From positions 620,001 through 684,000 of the forward strand of contig NZ_BAABWQ010000002.1 in the NCBI RefSeq assembly GCF_040370365.1: 64,000 bases of DNA, in the 5' to 3' direction. The translations under genes were made by a program, and so were the position numbers. Source of the stretch: Shimia sp040370365. GTDB lineage: Bacteria; Pseudomonadota; Alphaproteobacteria; Rhodobacterales; Rhodobacteraceae. Every line of letters starts with the position of its first letter. Position 1 is the stretch's first letter. Positions 8,487 to 17,983 of this stretch are shown here, piece after piece. The notes below the pieces were generated by a model. It saw only the letters and a program-made list of their open reading frames with translations. It was not told the DNA's origin and did not search any database.

Positions 8487-10073
8487 CTAGGCGGCCGCCC
8501 ATTCCTCGTCCTCATCGTCAAACGCCGCGCCTGCATCACTGGCCTTTTGGTCCTCTTCTGCAACACGGAAACCTGACAGCCCATCAACCAATCGATCCAC
8601 CGCCATATCAAGGCTAGAGGTCGCTGCAGACGCTTCTTCAGACCGCGCCGCATTGGCTTGCGTTTCTGACCCGATGGTCTGCATGCTGTCGCGAATTTGA
8701 GCCACCGATTGCGCCTGCGTATCAGAGATTTCAGAGATCTCGGCGATATTGCCCCGCACTTCGCTGACATCCCCCAGAATGGTTTCCAAAGCGTCACCGA
8801 CCTGGCGCACGAGCGTCACGCCATTGACCACATGGCTGTTGCTTTGCGTGATCAGACCATTGATGTTCTGCGCGGCCTCCGCTGATCGGTGCGCCAATTC
8901 ACGCACCTCAGAGGCCACAATGGCAAAACCTGCACCGGCTTCCCCTGCACGCGCGGCCTCAACACCGGCGTTGAGCGCCAACAAGTTTGTCTGAAATGCA
9001 ATGTCTTCGATCAATGTAACCACATGATCGATCTGGCTGGAACTTGCTTCGATCTCGTCCATGGTGGACACAGCTTGGCGTACAACTTCCGTACCGTTTT
9101 GGGTCAACGATGTGGTGTTATCAAACCGTGTTTGCGTGTCCATAGCCTTGGCAACTGCCCCTTGCATCGCCTCGGCAATCCGCTCCACTGCCTCGGTCAC
9201 ATGCTGCAACTCACCCGCTTGTTTTTCGGTGCTATGTGCTACGTTCAGCGACACCTCTGATAGCTCGCGACTGTCTACTTCGATTTGACTGGAAAGCTGG
9301 GTCACAGAACGGACAGTACCGCCCAGCGAATGCACGGAGTCATTGAAACTCTTACGCAAATCTTCGTAGCCAGCTTCAAAAGGCTCATCAATCAAGGCAT
9401 CCAGGTTGCCCTGTGCAATGCGTGACAACCGTTCATGCAATGTCGCCACAACATGAGACTGTGCCTTTTCCTTGGTTTCAACAACCGCCTTTTCACCACG
9501 GACTGTTTGCATCAATTCAGCCTGTAACTCTTGTTCTTTGGACAGCTCATCCAGCTGACGGCGGTAATTTAATACTGACCCCACCAGAATGGCGGTTTCA
9601 GCCACAACAATCACCGCATGCACCACCGTACGGCCCACATTTTCCAGAAGATCGACCGATGGATACACCAGTGTCGGAAATAGGAAGGTCATGCTTAAGT
9701 GATGTACGGCAATCACGCCGGCCGCTGCGATGATCGACACGGGGCAGATCATCAAAGACAACATGGCCAACATGGCAAAGAACATCATATGGACATCCAA
9801 TTGCCACGCATGCCCAGCCATCGCAGCCAATATCACCATAATCTGACCGGAACAGGCCACTGAGACGCTTAGGCGTGCTGCAAGGTTACCGCCCAGCCGT
9901 GTGGCATAAAACCCAAGACCCGCCAAAGCGGCTGCAGCGCCGCCAAGCATCGGTATGTTGCCGCCATTCATGACGGCCATGCCGCCTGCCAGCGCGCCCA
10001 AAATCACCGCGATCGTGGCCAGTACCTTAACGCCAGTCTTGCGCGATTGAATCAGTTTCGGATGTTCATTCAT
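8487..10073 (-). CDS. Methyl-accepting chemotaxis protein with a multi-spanning membrane sensor
   Basis: Starting at 10073 (GGAG at good spacing) the protein has 528 residues. Residues about 15-190 hold roughly six hydrophobic spans and no large periplasmic ligand domain, with an HHLSMTFLFPTLVYP motif in the fifth. A helical linker follows. The conserved MCP signalling hairpin is centred on ARAGEAGAGFAIVASEVREL. The C-terminal tail is acidic and ends DEDEEWAAA. Such receptors feed CheA/CheW and are thought to sense signals within the membrane. It starts 2 bases after the stop of a small upstream gene, so the two are coupled. Confidence 0.85.
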   Translation of the reverse strand: MNEHPKLIQSRKTGVKVLATIAVILGALAGGMAVMNGGNIPMLGGAAAALAGLGFYATRLGGNLAARLSVSVACSGQIMVILAAMAGHAWQLDVHMMFFAMLAMLSLMICPVSIIAAAGVIAVHHLSMTFLFPTLVYPSVDLLENVGRTVVHAVIVVAETAILVGSVLNYRRQLDELSKEQELQAELMQTVRGEKAVVETKEKAQSHVVATLHERLSRIAQGNLDALIDEPFEAGYEDLRKSFNDSVHSLGGTVRSVTQLSSQIEVDSRELSEVSLNVAHSTEKQAGELQHVTEAVERIAEAMQGAVAKAMDTQTRFDNTTSLTQNGTEVVRQAVSTMDEIEASSSQIDHVVTLIEDIAFQTNLLALNAGVEAARAGEAGAGFAIVASEVRELAHRSAEAAQNINGLITQSNSHVVNGVTLVRQVGDALETILGDVSEVRGNIAEISEISDTQAQSVAQIRDSMQTIGSETQANAARSEEASAATSSLDMAVDRLVDGLSGFRVAEEDQKASDAGAAFDDEDEEWAAA

Positions 10074-10075
10074 AC

Positions 10076-10381
10076 TTACACTCCGCAGAGCCAAGCCAGC
10101 GAGTCGCCGTCCAGAATGGCCCATGCCCCATTTTCCCTAAGTCGTTCTTCAAAATCCGCCGCATCCGATGTGCCCAGAACCGCCAGCGGTGCGCGTGATA
10201 CGCCAACCACTCGGCCACCCGAAGCTTCGACAATGTTCATCAGATCTACGCCGGGACCAGCCACAACCACCCTTGTTCCACCCTCTTTCAAAGGTGCGGC
10301 AAGCACTGTCATGACGGGCAAAACCGTCACGCAGAAAAAGCTCGCGAGAATCGCAGGAATGAATTGAGCTGACCGTGTCAT
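10076..10381 (-). CDS. Small exported protein encoded just upstream of the chemoreceptor
   Basis: The ATG at 10381 gives 101 residues with a hydrophobic export segment (FIPAILASFFCVTVLPVMTVLAA) and a mature part of about 70 residues containing VVVAGPGVDLMNIVEASGG. A TTG start at 10450 is also possible, but it has no ribosome site. Its stop precedes the MCP start by 2 bases. I do not recognise a family. A periplasmic or membrane accessory role for the receptor is inferred from position alone. Confidence 0.6.
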   Translation of the reverse strand: MTRSAQFIPAILASFFCVTVLPVMTVLAAPLKEGGTRVVVAGPGVDLMNIVEASGGRVVGVSRAPLAVLGTSDAADFEERLRENGAWAILDGDSLAWLCGV

Positions 10382-10507
10382 GCGCTGTTTGTGCCAGAAC
10401 AGGCGTTTCCAGTGGATTAATCCGATGCTGAATAGGGCGTCATCCTCCAACGCCAGATCGCGAAAGTGCGCCCCACACCGGTGCTTCCCAAACGCGTCTT
10501 GTCCATA

Positions 10508-10542
10508 TAAAAAAGCACGCTGGATGCATCCGGCGTGCTTTC
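10508..10542 (-). terminator. Rho-independent terminator of the peroxiredoxin gene
   Basis: On the minus strand AGCACGCCGGA, TGCA, TCCAGCGTGCT form a near-perfect stem followed by TTTTTTAT. Confidence 0.8.
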
Positions 10543-10586
10543 TTACAATTTAACACATTAACTGCTGTGGCAGCCAGCTAAGCCAC

Positions 10587-11240
10587 TTATCCCGGCAGCT
10601 TTGTGGTCCGCAGATAAGGGAAATGGGTGGTGAATTCGCCATATTTGGCGGTCGCGTCGGCATCACTCACCGCAACCGGGATCACCACATCCCCACCGGG
10701 CGTCCAATTGGCAGGCGTGGCGACATTCTCTTTGGCTGCGGTTTGCAACCCATCAAGCGCCCGCAAGACTTCAGCAAAGTTGCGTCCGACATTCATCGGA
10801 TAGGTCATGGACAACTTCAGCTGCTTATCCGGCCCAATGATGAACACAGAGCGAACGGTTGCACTGTCGGCTGGCGTGCGCCCATCAGGCAGGTACGCTT
10901 CGGCGGGCAACATATCAAACTCCTTAGAAACGTTCAGCCCATCATCCGCAATAATTGGGAAGCCTGCATCTGCGCCCGAATAAGACTCAATGTCTTTTTT
11001 CCAACCTTTGTGTTCTTCCACACCATCCACGGACACGCCTATCACTTTGGTGCCGCGTTTTGCCCATTCCTCCGCCAGTTGTGCCACTGCACCAAATTCG
11101 GTCGTGCACACCGGTGTGAAATCTTTGGGGTGTGAAAACAGGATCGCCCAGCTATCGCCGATCCAGTCGTGAAAAGTGATCGTGCCCTGATCCGTCTCGG
11201 CGGTGAAATTTGGCACAACATCATTGATTCGCAGGCCCAT
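10587..11240 (-). CDS. 1-Cys peroxiredoxin (Prx6/AhpC-TSA family)
   Basis: The product has 217 residues from the ATG at 11240, preceded by GAGGGAG. The active-site block HPKDFTPVCTTE carries the peroxidatic cysteine. Length and the C-terminal PGGDVVIPVAVSDADA segment fit the Prx6 class, in which no resolving cysteine is used. It reduces hydrogen peroxide and organic peroxides in the cytosol. It is monocistronic and transcribed divergently from the aldehyde dehydrogenase gene. The 275-bp gap between them shows no operator that I can recognise. Confidence 0.9.
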   Translation of the reverse strand: MGLRINDVVPNFTAETDQGTITFHDWIGDSWAILFSHPKDFTPVCTTEFGAVAQLAEEWAKRGTKVIGVSVDGVEEHKGWKKDIESYSGADAGFPIIADDGLNVSKEFDMLPAEAYLPDGRTPADSATVRSVFIIGPDKQLKLSMTYPMNVGRNFAEVLRALDGLQTAAKENVATPANWTPGGDVVIPVAVSDADATAKYGEFTTHFPYLRTTKLPG

Positions 11241-11515
11241 GGGTGTCTCCCTCTGATTGGCTCGCACATGTCACCCCCGGTGTCTCAAAAAAGAGGCAAG
11301 AAAATTCTTACGGATGGGGCAGCATGTAGAATACATTTCCGTCGCTCAGCGACAAGAACCAGACTACATCCGTCGTTTTTGAACGCCAGCCCCTTGCCAG
11401 AATAAATAATTTGATCAAATTATCAGTGACCGGACGTCACCACATCAAGTGCCGGGCTTGCGTGGCCGCATATGCGCAGGCAGAGTGCCGACTAAGATCG
11501 ATAGGGAGTGAAACC

Positions 11516-12943
11516 ATGATCGAGAAACGCCAATTCTACATCAACGGCCAATGGGTAAATCCTGTTGCAGCCAATGACCTCAATGTCATTGATCCCGCCA
11601 CCGAAGAGGTTTGCGCAGTGATCTCGCTCGGCGATCAAGCTGACACAGATGCCGCCGTCGCCGCCGCGCGCGACGCCTTCCCGGCTTGGGCTGACACCTC
11701 CCTGCAGGAGCGTGTCGCTTTGGTGAAGAAGCTACGCGACATCTATATGGCCCGCCGTGACGACATGTCCGAAGCCATGCGAATGGAAATGGGCGCGCCG
11801 ATTGATTTGGCGACCAACGGCCAATGGGGCAGTGGCACCTGGCACCTTGACGGCTTCCTTGAGGCCCTCGACAGCTTTGAATTCGAATATGCGATGGGGG
11901 CAGACCGCATGCGCAAAGAGCCCATTGGCGTCTGCGCTATGATCACCCCGTGGAACTGGCCCATGAACCAAGTGTTCCTGAAAGCCATACCCGCGCTGCT
12001 GGTGGGGTGCACTATGGTGCTTAAGCCTTCAGAAATTGCGCCACTTTCCTCCATTGTCTTTGCGGAGATGATGCACGAAGCGGGCTTTCCCGCTGGCGTC
12101 TTCAATATGGTCAACGGCGACGGTATCGGGGTTGGTTCACAACTGTCCGCCCACCCAGATGTGGATATGGTGAGCTTCACCGGGTCCACACGTGCTGGCA
12201 TCGCGATCTCAAAAGCCGCGGCTGACAGTCTTAAGCGTGTGAGCCTTGAATTGGGTGGCAAAGGCGCAAACTTGGTCTTCGCGGACGCCGATGAAAAAGC
12301 GGTCAAACGTGGGGTGATCCACTGCATGAACAACTCAGGGCAGTCCTGTAACGCACCCACCCGCATGATCGTGGAACACAGCCGCTACGCCGATGCCATC
12401 CAAGAAGCCAAAGCTGCAGCAGAGGCCACAAAAGTTGGACCGACCACCGAACCCGGCCGCCATATTGGTCCTGTGGTGTCAGAGCTGCAGTTCAACAAAA
12501 TTCAAGGCCTGATCGAGACCGGGATCAAGGAAGGGGCGACTTTGGTTGCTGGGGGTCTGGGCCGTCCGGAGGGTATGAACAAAGGCTACTTCGTGCGCCC
12601 CACGGTCTTTGCCGACGTGACACCCGATATGACCATCTACCGTGAAGAGATTTTTGGCCCTGTTTTGGCAATCTCGTCATTTGAAACCGAGGCGCAAGCC
12701 GTACAAATGACCAATGACACGGTCTATGGTTTGACCAACTACATCCAGACTCAGGACGACGAAAAGCGCCTTCGGGTTGCTCGCCAAGTGCGCTCCGGCA
12801 TGGTTGAAACAAACGGGGTTGGCCGTATCAACGGTTCACCGTTTGGCGGCTATGGCCAATCCGGCAACGGTCGCGAAGGCGGCACGTGGGGCTTGGATGA
12901 GTTCTGCGAAACCAAAGCAATCAGCGGCGTTCCAATGGCCTAA
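11516..12943 (+). CDS. NAD(P)-dependent aldehyde dehydrogenase
   Basis: AGGGAG at 11503-11508 selects the ATG at 11516, giving 475 residues beginning MIEKRQFYINGQW. The motifs are complete: PWNWP for cofactor, FTGSTRAG, the general base in LELGGKGANLV, and the catalytic cysteine in GQSCNAPTR. It oxidises an aldehyde to the acid. The substrate cannot be read from sequence. Sulfoacetaldehyde or betaine aldehyde would be possible, but neither the taurine genes nor bet genes adjoin it. Confidence 0.88.
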   Translation: MIEKRQFYINGQWVNPVAANDLNVIDPATEEVCAVISLGDQADTDAAVAAARDAFPAWADTSLQERVALVKKLRDIYMARRDDMSEAMRMEMGAPIDLATNGQWGSGTWHLDGFLEALDSFEFEYAMGADRMRKEPIGVCAMITPWNWPMNQVFLKAIPALLVGCTMVLKPSEIAPLSSIVFAEMMHEAGFPAGVFNMVNGDGIGVGSQLSAHPDVDMVSFTGSTRAGIAISKAAADSLKRVSLELGGKGANLVFADADEKAVKRGVIHCMNNSGQSCNAPTRMIVEHSRYADAIQEAKAAAEATKVGPTTEPGRHIGPVVSELQFNKIQGLIETGIKEGATLVAGGLGRPEGMNKGYFVRPTVFADVTPDMTIYREEIFGPVLAISSFETEAQAVQMTNDTVYGLTNYIQTQDDEKRLRVARQVRSGMVETNGVGRINGSPFGGYGQSGNGREGGTWGLDEFCETKAISGVPMA

Positions 12944-12976
12944 GCCACCCCAATGGGCGTACCGCGTCCGTTGAAT

Positions 12977-13013
12977 AAAAACAGCCGCTGCATCACTGCA
13001 GCGGCTGTTTTTT
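12977..13013. terminator. Bidirectional terminator between the aldehyde dehydrogenase and helicase genes
   Basis: AAACAGCCGCTGCA and TGCAGCGGCTGTTT form a perfect stem with a 4-nt loop. T-runs are present on both strands, serving both convergent genes. Confidence 0.9.
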
Positions 13014-13016
13014 GTC

Positions 13017-14309
13017 TTACGCCGCAGGCTTGCGCGTCCGGTTGCGACGTCGAGGCCGGCGTGCACCGGGCTTGGCGTTTGCATTGCCACCGCCGCCGTT
13101 GCCACCACCTTTGCCACCACCGCCACCACGGTTCTTCTGACCACCAGAACGCGGGCCACGACCAAAACTCTTGGGTGGGTCCTGCGGTTCACCAGCTGGG
13201 CGTTCAAACCGACGCCCAATCAGCTTTTCAATGTCCTTCAGATAGTCGCGCTCATCCAACGCACAGAAAGAAATCGCGCGGCCGTCCCGACCGGCACGTG
13301 CTGTGCGACCAATCCGGTGCACATAGCTTTCTGCAACATTGGGCAGGTCGTAGTTGATCACCAAAGAGATCACCGGAATGTCGATCCCGCGCGCGGCCAC
13401 ATCCGTTGCAACCAACACGGTCACTTCGCCGTTGCGAAACGCCTTGATCGCCCGATCGCGCTGTCCTTGGCTCTTGTTACCATGGATAGACGCAGCATTA
13501 TATCCATCCGCCACCAGCTGTTTCATCATCCGCTCGGCACCATGTTTGGTACGCGAGAAGATCAGCGTGCTCTCTTCCATGTTTTCCGACAGAATCTGAC
13601 GCAACCGCACGGTCTTGCCTGGCTTCTCCAAGAATTCTACGGACTGTGTGATCTTATCCGCCGTTTTACCCGGAGGTGCGCATTCCACACGTTGCGGATT
13701 GGTCAAGTAGTTGCTGCTCAGCTCCGCCATCTGCTTGGGCATGGTCGCAGAAAACAGCATGGTCTGACGTGGCGTACCCAAATGTGGCTCAATCTGTCGC
13801 AAAGAGTGGATGAACCCCATATCCAGCATCTGATCCGCTTCATCCAGAACCAGATAGCTCACCGTGGAAAGGTTGACCTCTTTGCGATCCAGCAAGTCAA
13901 TCAACCGGCCCGGCGTTGCGACCAAGATATCGGTGCCGCGCGACAGCATCGAAATCTGACGGTTGATCGATTGGCCGCCCACCACGGTCATCACCTTCAT
14001 CGGCGTGCCCTGCACCATAGGGCGTAGGTTTTCGGCAATCTGATTGACCAACTCACGTGTCGGAGCCAACACCAACGCTTTCACCGAACGCGGTGCAGGT
14101 CGCCCTGGGATCGCCAGCAGCTTGTCCATCATCGGCAGACCAAACGCCAACGATTTACCGGTTCCTGTTTGGGCCAAGCCCATGATGTCATGGCCTTCCA
14201 GTGCCAAAGGGATCGCCTTGGCTTGAATGGGAGTTGGCTTGTCAAATCCGGCACGGATAAGACCTTTTACAAGCGTAGACGACAGGCCCAGCTGTTCAAA
14301 TTCTGACAC
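13017..14309 (-). CDS. DEAD-box ATP-dependent RNA helicase (RhlE-like)
   Basis: A GTG at 14309 with AAAGGA upstream gives 430 residues starting MSEFEQLGL, as in RhlE-type helicases. All motifs are present: Q motif FDKPTPIQ, AQTGTGKS, PTRELV, TPGR, DEAD, SAT, RGIDIP and HRIGRTARAG. The C-terminal 60 residues are glycine- and arginine-rich, a basic RNA-binding tail. It remodels RNA duplexes in ribosome assembly or mRNA decay. An upstream in-frame ATG at 14387 lacks a ribosome site. Confidence 0.9.
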   Translation of the reverse strand: MSEFEQLGLSSTLVKGLIRAGFDKPTPIQAKAIPLALEGHDIMGLAQTGTGKSLAFGLPMMDKLLAIPGRPAPRSVKALVLAPTRELVNQIAENLRPMVQGTPMKVMTVVGGQSINRQISMLSRGTDILVATPGRLIDLLDRKEVNLSTVSYLVLDEADQMLDMGFIHSLRQIEPHLGTPRQTMLFSATMPKQMAELSSNYLTNPQRVECAPPGKTADKITQSVEFLEKPGKTVRLRQILSENMEESTLIFSRTKHGAERMMKQLVADGYNAASIHGNKSQGQRDRAIKAFRNGEVTVLVATDVAARGIDIPVISLVINYDLPNVAESYVHRIGRTARAGRDGRAISFCALDERDYLKDIEKLIGRRFERPAGEPQDPPKSFGRGPRSGGQKNRGGGGGKGGGNGGGGNANAKPGARRPRRRNRTRKPAA

Positions 14310-14712
14310 TAAATGTCCTTTCACGCCGCACACACCTCTGGCGCACTGCGGCAAAACGTCAACAACCCCCAGTATCGGAGGCCGCAATCGGGTTCGGCAG
14401 CACCGCCACGCCGCAAAACCATTTTGCGCACATCCGGCCTGTCCGTTGGAACCCTGCGTGATGGGAACGAGATATGTCGCTGGTGCGCCAGTCAGGTCTT
14501 CTATTTCAAGACAAACCCCGGCGCGGCATGCTCACGCGGCTGCGCAGCGACAGCCTCCACATAAAGCTCGTACGCACAAAGTCAACTCCCCCACCCGACA
14601 AAAGAAAAAAGCCGCCATTGTGATGGCGGCTCTCTTCAGTGTTTAAAAGCAGTCCTGTTTGTCCGAAGACACAGGTGTCAGCGCACAGAATGCGCCACGG
14701 TTTGCGTCAAGA
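14310..14712. other. Intergenic region between tauC and the helicase gene
   Basis: About 400 bases without a supported gene. It holds the tauC terminator at 14604-14630 and must contain the helicase promoter. Open frames here are not coding-like. Confidence 0.5.
14604..14630 (-). terminator. Rho-independent terminator of the tau transport operon
   Basis: On the minus strand GCCGCCATC, ACA, ATGGCGGC form a stem (GCCGCCAT pairs with ATGGCGGC) followed by TTTTTTCTTTT, about 80 nt past the tauC stop. Confidence 0.85.
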
Positions 14713-16050
14713 TCAGCCTTTGCCTTTCCATGGCACAAGGTATTTCTCGGCCCAGCGCATCAACATGTCGATGCCAAAGCCGATGATCCCGATCAGGATG
14801 ATCCCCATCAACACGATGTCCGTATCCTGAAATTTGGACGCCGCCACGATCATCTTACCAACACCTTTTTCCGCCGCCACAAGTTCTGCGGCCACAACCG
14901 TGCCCCAACAGACCCCCATCGCCACACGCGCAGCCGTAAAGATTTCCGGCAAGGAGTTTGGAATGATCACGTGGCGCAGAATCTGCCGCTTACTGGCCCC
15001 CAAAGAATAGGCTGCGTGCACTTTGGTGATGTTCACACCGGACACACCGGAACGCGCCCCAATCGCCATGATCCAAAGTGCTGCAAGGAACAGCAGGATA
15101 ATTTTGCCCTGCTCGCCAATCCCGGCCCAGATGATCACCAGTGGGATCAACGCCAAAGGAGGCACCGGACGCATGAATTCCACAATCGGATCAAACCAGC
15201 CGCGGAACCAGTTGGACAGGCCCATCGCATAGCCCAGCGGAATGCCAACCGCCGCACCCAGAGCAAACCCAACAATCACGCGGAACAACGAGTAGCTCAA
15301 GTGCTCTGCAAGTGTGACGTTCTGATAGCCATCTTTGCTGACAGAAATCAGTCGTTTCCAAACACTTTCAGGTGCGGGCAGCCAGATATCTTCCATCTGC
15401 CACCCCTTGGCGGGTTCAAAGTTCAGTGTGCCTTTGTCGGTCAGAGCGACACGCCCAAAGCCCACTTCTACATCCGCATCCCGGCTGATCGGTTGACCAT
15501 CCACGGCAACAATCTTGGCGCCGTCTTTGCGCGTCACCGCGTCGTTGGCATCCCAGCGCAACAACTTGGAGCGATAGGCCTGAACCACCAGAACGTCGTT
15601 CTTGGCCACCCCATCGTTCTCTGTCGCAACAGGCGCTTCCGGTGTCTGCCCGGCTTCATGCACCAACACATCAACGGTTGCTTCCGCAGTCTCCCCGCTT
15701 TCTGTTTCCAATGTGTAGGTAAACGCCGCTTCCCCCACAAAGGGGCCCGGTGCATGCAAGAACTTTGGCAACCATGCCGATCCGGTAAATGCACCCCAGA
15801 TCACAAAGATCAGGACCACCGAAATCACCGAGGCGGCCTTATTGGAGATCACCGCACTTTCGTCTCCGAAAGTCACCGTTTTTAGCGACGTGTAATCCTG
15901 AACCGGCGACAGTCTTTGTTTGACTTGTGTGAACAGGAAAAACGTCAGCAAGATGAGGCCGATGTAGAGGGCCAAATAGGGCAACGCCCCGACCACCGAC
16001 AAAATCAACGCACCCAGTTCACCGCCTAGGTCTGCAAAAATCTGTCCCAT
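14713..16050 (-). CDS. tauC: Taurine ABC transporter permease with a large inserted extracytoplasmic domain
   Basis: The C-terminal 220 residues are a standard TauC/SsuC permease, from LPAPESVWKRL to the end, with the EAA loop AAYSLGASKRQILRHVIIPNSLPEI split here as AAYSLGASK and RHVIIPNSLPE. At 445 residues it is far longer than the usual 250-290. The surplus is an extra N-terminal membrane span (about 14-40) and about 130 residues (91-222) between a second span and the LPxP motif. These should lie on the periplasmic side. It starts 1 base after the tauB stop. Taurine specificity is inferred from the cluster. Confidence 0.88.
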   Translation of the reverse strand: MGQIFADLGGELGALILSVVGALPYLALYIGLILLTFFLFTQVKQRLSPVQDYTSLKTVTFGDESAVISNKAASVISVVLIFVIWGAFTGSAWLPKFLHAPGPFVGEAAFTYTLETESGETAEATVDVLVHEAGQTPEAPVATENDGVAKNDVLVVQAYRSKLLRWDANDAVTRKDGAKIVAVDGQPISRDADVEVGFGRVALTDKGTLNFEPAKGWQMEDIWLPAPESVWKRLISVSKDGYQNVTLAEHLSYSLFRVIVGFALGAAVGIPLGYAMGLSNWFRGWFDPIVEFMRPVPPLALIPLVIIWAGIGEQGKIILLFLAALWIMAIGARSGVSGVNITKVHAAYSLGASKRQILRHVIIPNSLPEIFTAARVAMGVCWGTVVAAELVAAEKGVGKMIVAASKFQDTDIVLMGIILIGIIGFGIDMLMRWAEKYLVPWKGKG

Positions 16051-16051
16051 T

Positions 16052-16858
16052 TTATGCGCTCTCCTCGGTACGGCCCATGATCTCTTCTTCCATGTTCCAA
16101 ATCATATTGAGGATCTCTTCGCGGGTTGGCGCATAGTCGGGATGTTTCTTCACTTCCCGCAAATCAGCGCCCACACCCATATCGGCAAACGGCAAACGAT
16201 ACTCCTTGTGAATGCGGCCAGGCCGGGGCGCCATCACCAAAAGCCGTTCCCCAAGCAACAGAGCCTCTTCCACAGAGTGCGTGATCAGAATGATCGTTTT
16301 TCCGGTCTCTTTCCAAAGCTTGAGCACAAGGCTCTGCATCTTCTCGCGTGTCAGCGCGTCAAGCGCACCCAACGGCTCGTCCATCAGGATCACGTCCGGG
16401 TCGTTGGCCAGACAACGGGCCAACGCCACACGCTGCTGCATCCCACCAGACAGCTCATAGACCATCTTTTCTTTGAAATCCTGCAGCCCCACCACATCCA
16501 ACAGATGATCCACGATCTCCGCACTTTCGGACTTGGGCATGCCTTTCATATCTGGACCAAACCGTACGTTGTCCCGCACGCTCATCCACTCAAACAGGGC
16601 GCCTTGCTGAAAGACCATGCCCCGCTCAGCATCCGGTCCGGTCACTGTGTGCCCATTCAAAATGATCCGGCCCTCAGTTGGGGCCAAAAATCCCGCTACA
16701 ATGTTGAGCAACGTGGTCTTACCGCAACCCGAGGGTCCCAACACGCTCAAAAGTTCGCCCTGCTTCAAATCAAGGCTCACGTCCTTAAGCGCTTGCACAT
16801 GCCCTCCATTGGGCAGGTCAAAACGCATGGACAGGTTCTCTATGGATAATCCGGTCAT
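16052..16858 (-). CDS. tauB: Taurine ABC transporter ATP-binding protein
   Basis: The 268-residue ATPase has Walker A GPSGCGKT at 41-48, signature LSGGMQ at 136-141, Walker B VILMDEP at 156-162 and the switch histidine at 194. Sequence and neighbours fit the nitrate/sulfonate/taurine subfamily. It energises TauC at the inner face of the membrane. Its stop is separated from tauC by one base (TAAATG arrangement). A 129-bp gap with a hairpin separates it from tauA. Confidence 0.92.
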   Translation of the reverse strand: MTGLSIENLSMRFDLPNGGHVQALKDVSLDLKQGELLSVLGPSGCGKTTLLNIVAGFLAPTEGRIILNGHTVTGPDAERGMVFQQGALFEWMSVRDNVRFGPDMKGMPKSESAEIVDHLLDVVGLQDFKEKMVYELSGGMQQRVALARCLANDPDVILMDEPLGALDALTREKMQSLVLKLWKETGKTIILITHSVEEALLLGERLLVMAPRPGRIHKEYRLPFADMGVGADLREVKKHPDYAPTREEILNMIWNMEEEIMGRTEESA

Positions 16859-16948
16859 GGTCCCTATCTGGATCTAGGCGCCAATGATTTTGCTCGGCGC
16901 ACGACGGTTGGCCCGCCTGTATTTTAGGAAATTTTGAAAATAGTCGGC

Positions 16949-16966
16949 GCCCGCCCGGAAGCGGGC
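16949..16966 (-). other. Intercistronic hairpin between tauA and tauB
   Basis: GCCCGC and GCGGGC flank a 6-nt loop just after the tauA stop. No clean T-run follows on the minus strand. Hairpins at this place often protect the binding-protein mRNA so that it exceeds the transporter mRNA; that role is inferred. Confidence 0.5.
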
Positions 16967-16987
16967 ACCGATCAGTTCTTGGATATC

Positions 16988-17983
16988 TTACATGCCTTTG
17001 GCAGCGGCCAATGGCGCGCTGTTCACGGTGCCATCATAGCTGTCCAAAGCCGCTGGGATAGACCCTGCGTCAACGAATACGCCTGCCACACCCTTCATAA
17101 AGCTCTGCGCCGTGCCACCCAGCCAAGCTTCGCCCAACTGCTCATCCACGGTTGGGAACTTGAAGGTCGCCAATGTAGACGCGGTGGCGTCTTCATCCAT
17201 GCCAGCATCTTTGGCGATCACTGGCAACATCTTGGCTTGATTGGCTTCGTCGGCCCACATCGCATTCGCGTCTGCGGTCACTTTGAGGAACTTGGCAAGC
17301 ATGTCGCCTTCTTCCGCAATGAAGCCAGCTGGGGCTGTCGTCGCGTCAAACACCAAGATGCCCAACTCTTCTTTTTCAGCACCAGTCAGCAGCACGTTGC
17401 CATGTTCGGTCATGCGACGCAGCGCGCCACCCCAACCACAGGCCATGTCCAGCGAACCCTGCGCCAGCGCAGCAGCACCTTCAGCAGGTGCCATGTCCAC
17501 AACTTCCATGGACGCCACGTCCACCCCAAAGTGATTCATCTGGCTCAGGAAACCATAGTGCGCTGCGGTACCCAGCGGCACTGCAACTTTCTTGCCAGCC
17601 AATTCGCCAGCGCTGTCTTTGTCGATCTCAAGACCAGAGGCCACAACACAGTTGTCGTTGTCTGAATAGCTGACAGCCACATCAACAATTTGGATGTCCT
17701 GACCAGCACTTGCGGCCACAACAAACGGAGGAACACCTTGGCTGACGGAAATCTGAACGTCACCCGACGCCATCGCCGCGCTCATCGCTGTACCCGTGTC
17801 AAAGCTGACCCAGTTGATTGTGGTGCCCAGCGCTTCTTCATACATGCCAGTTTGCTTGGCGTATTGGAACGGCATTGGCCACTCCAAGAAATAGGCCACA
17901 GTGATCTCTGCGGTTGCCGCCTGTGCTCCCATCAGCATTGCTGTGGCGGCTGTAGCGCCCAAAAGCGTCTTTTTAAAGCTCAT
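16988..17983 (-). CDS. tauA: Taurine ABC transporter periplasmic substrate-binding protein
   Basis: The 331-residue protein opens with a clear Sec signal peptide (KKTLLGATAATAMLMGAQAATA, cleavage after ATA). The mature part is a TauA/SsuA-type binding protein: WVSFDTGTAMSAAMASGDVQIS near residue 57, split over two motifs, then LAGKKVAVPLGTAAHYGF. It captures taurine for TauBC. It is the first gene of tauABC. GGGAGAAAG precedes the ATG. The upstream gap of about 400 bp to tpa carries the divergent promoters. Confidence 0.92.
   Translation of the reverse strand: MSFKKTLLGATAATAMLMGAQAATAEITVAYFLEWPMPFQYAKQTGMYEEALGTTINWVSFDTGTAMSAAMASGDVQISVSQGVPPFVVAASAGQDIQIVDVAVSYSDNDNCVVASGLEIDKDSAGELAGKKVAVPLGTAAHYGFLSQMNHFGVDVASMEVVDMAPAEGAAALAQGSLDMACGWGGALRRMTEHGNVLLTGAEKEELGILVFDATTAPAGFIAEEGDMLAKFLKVTADANAMWADEANQAKMLPVIAKDAGMDEDATASTLATFKFPTVDEQLGEAWLGGTAQSFMKGVAGVFVDAGSIPAALDSYDGTVNSAPLAAAKGM

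Noticed and set aside
11241..11515. OxyR or other peroxide operator between the peroxiredoxin and aldehyde dehydrogenase genes
   Set aside because: No convincing palindrome or spaced ATAG-type motif was found.
14659..15885. 408-codon frame antisense to tauC
   Set aside because: Its product is dominated by His, Arg and Gln and overlaps a clear permease; shadow frame.
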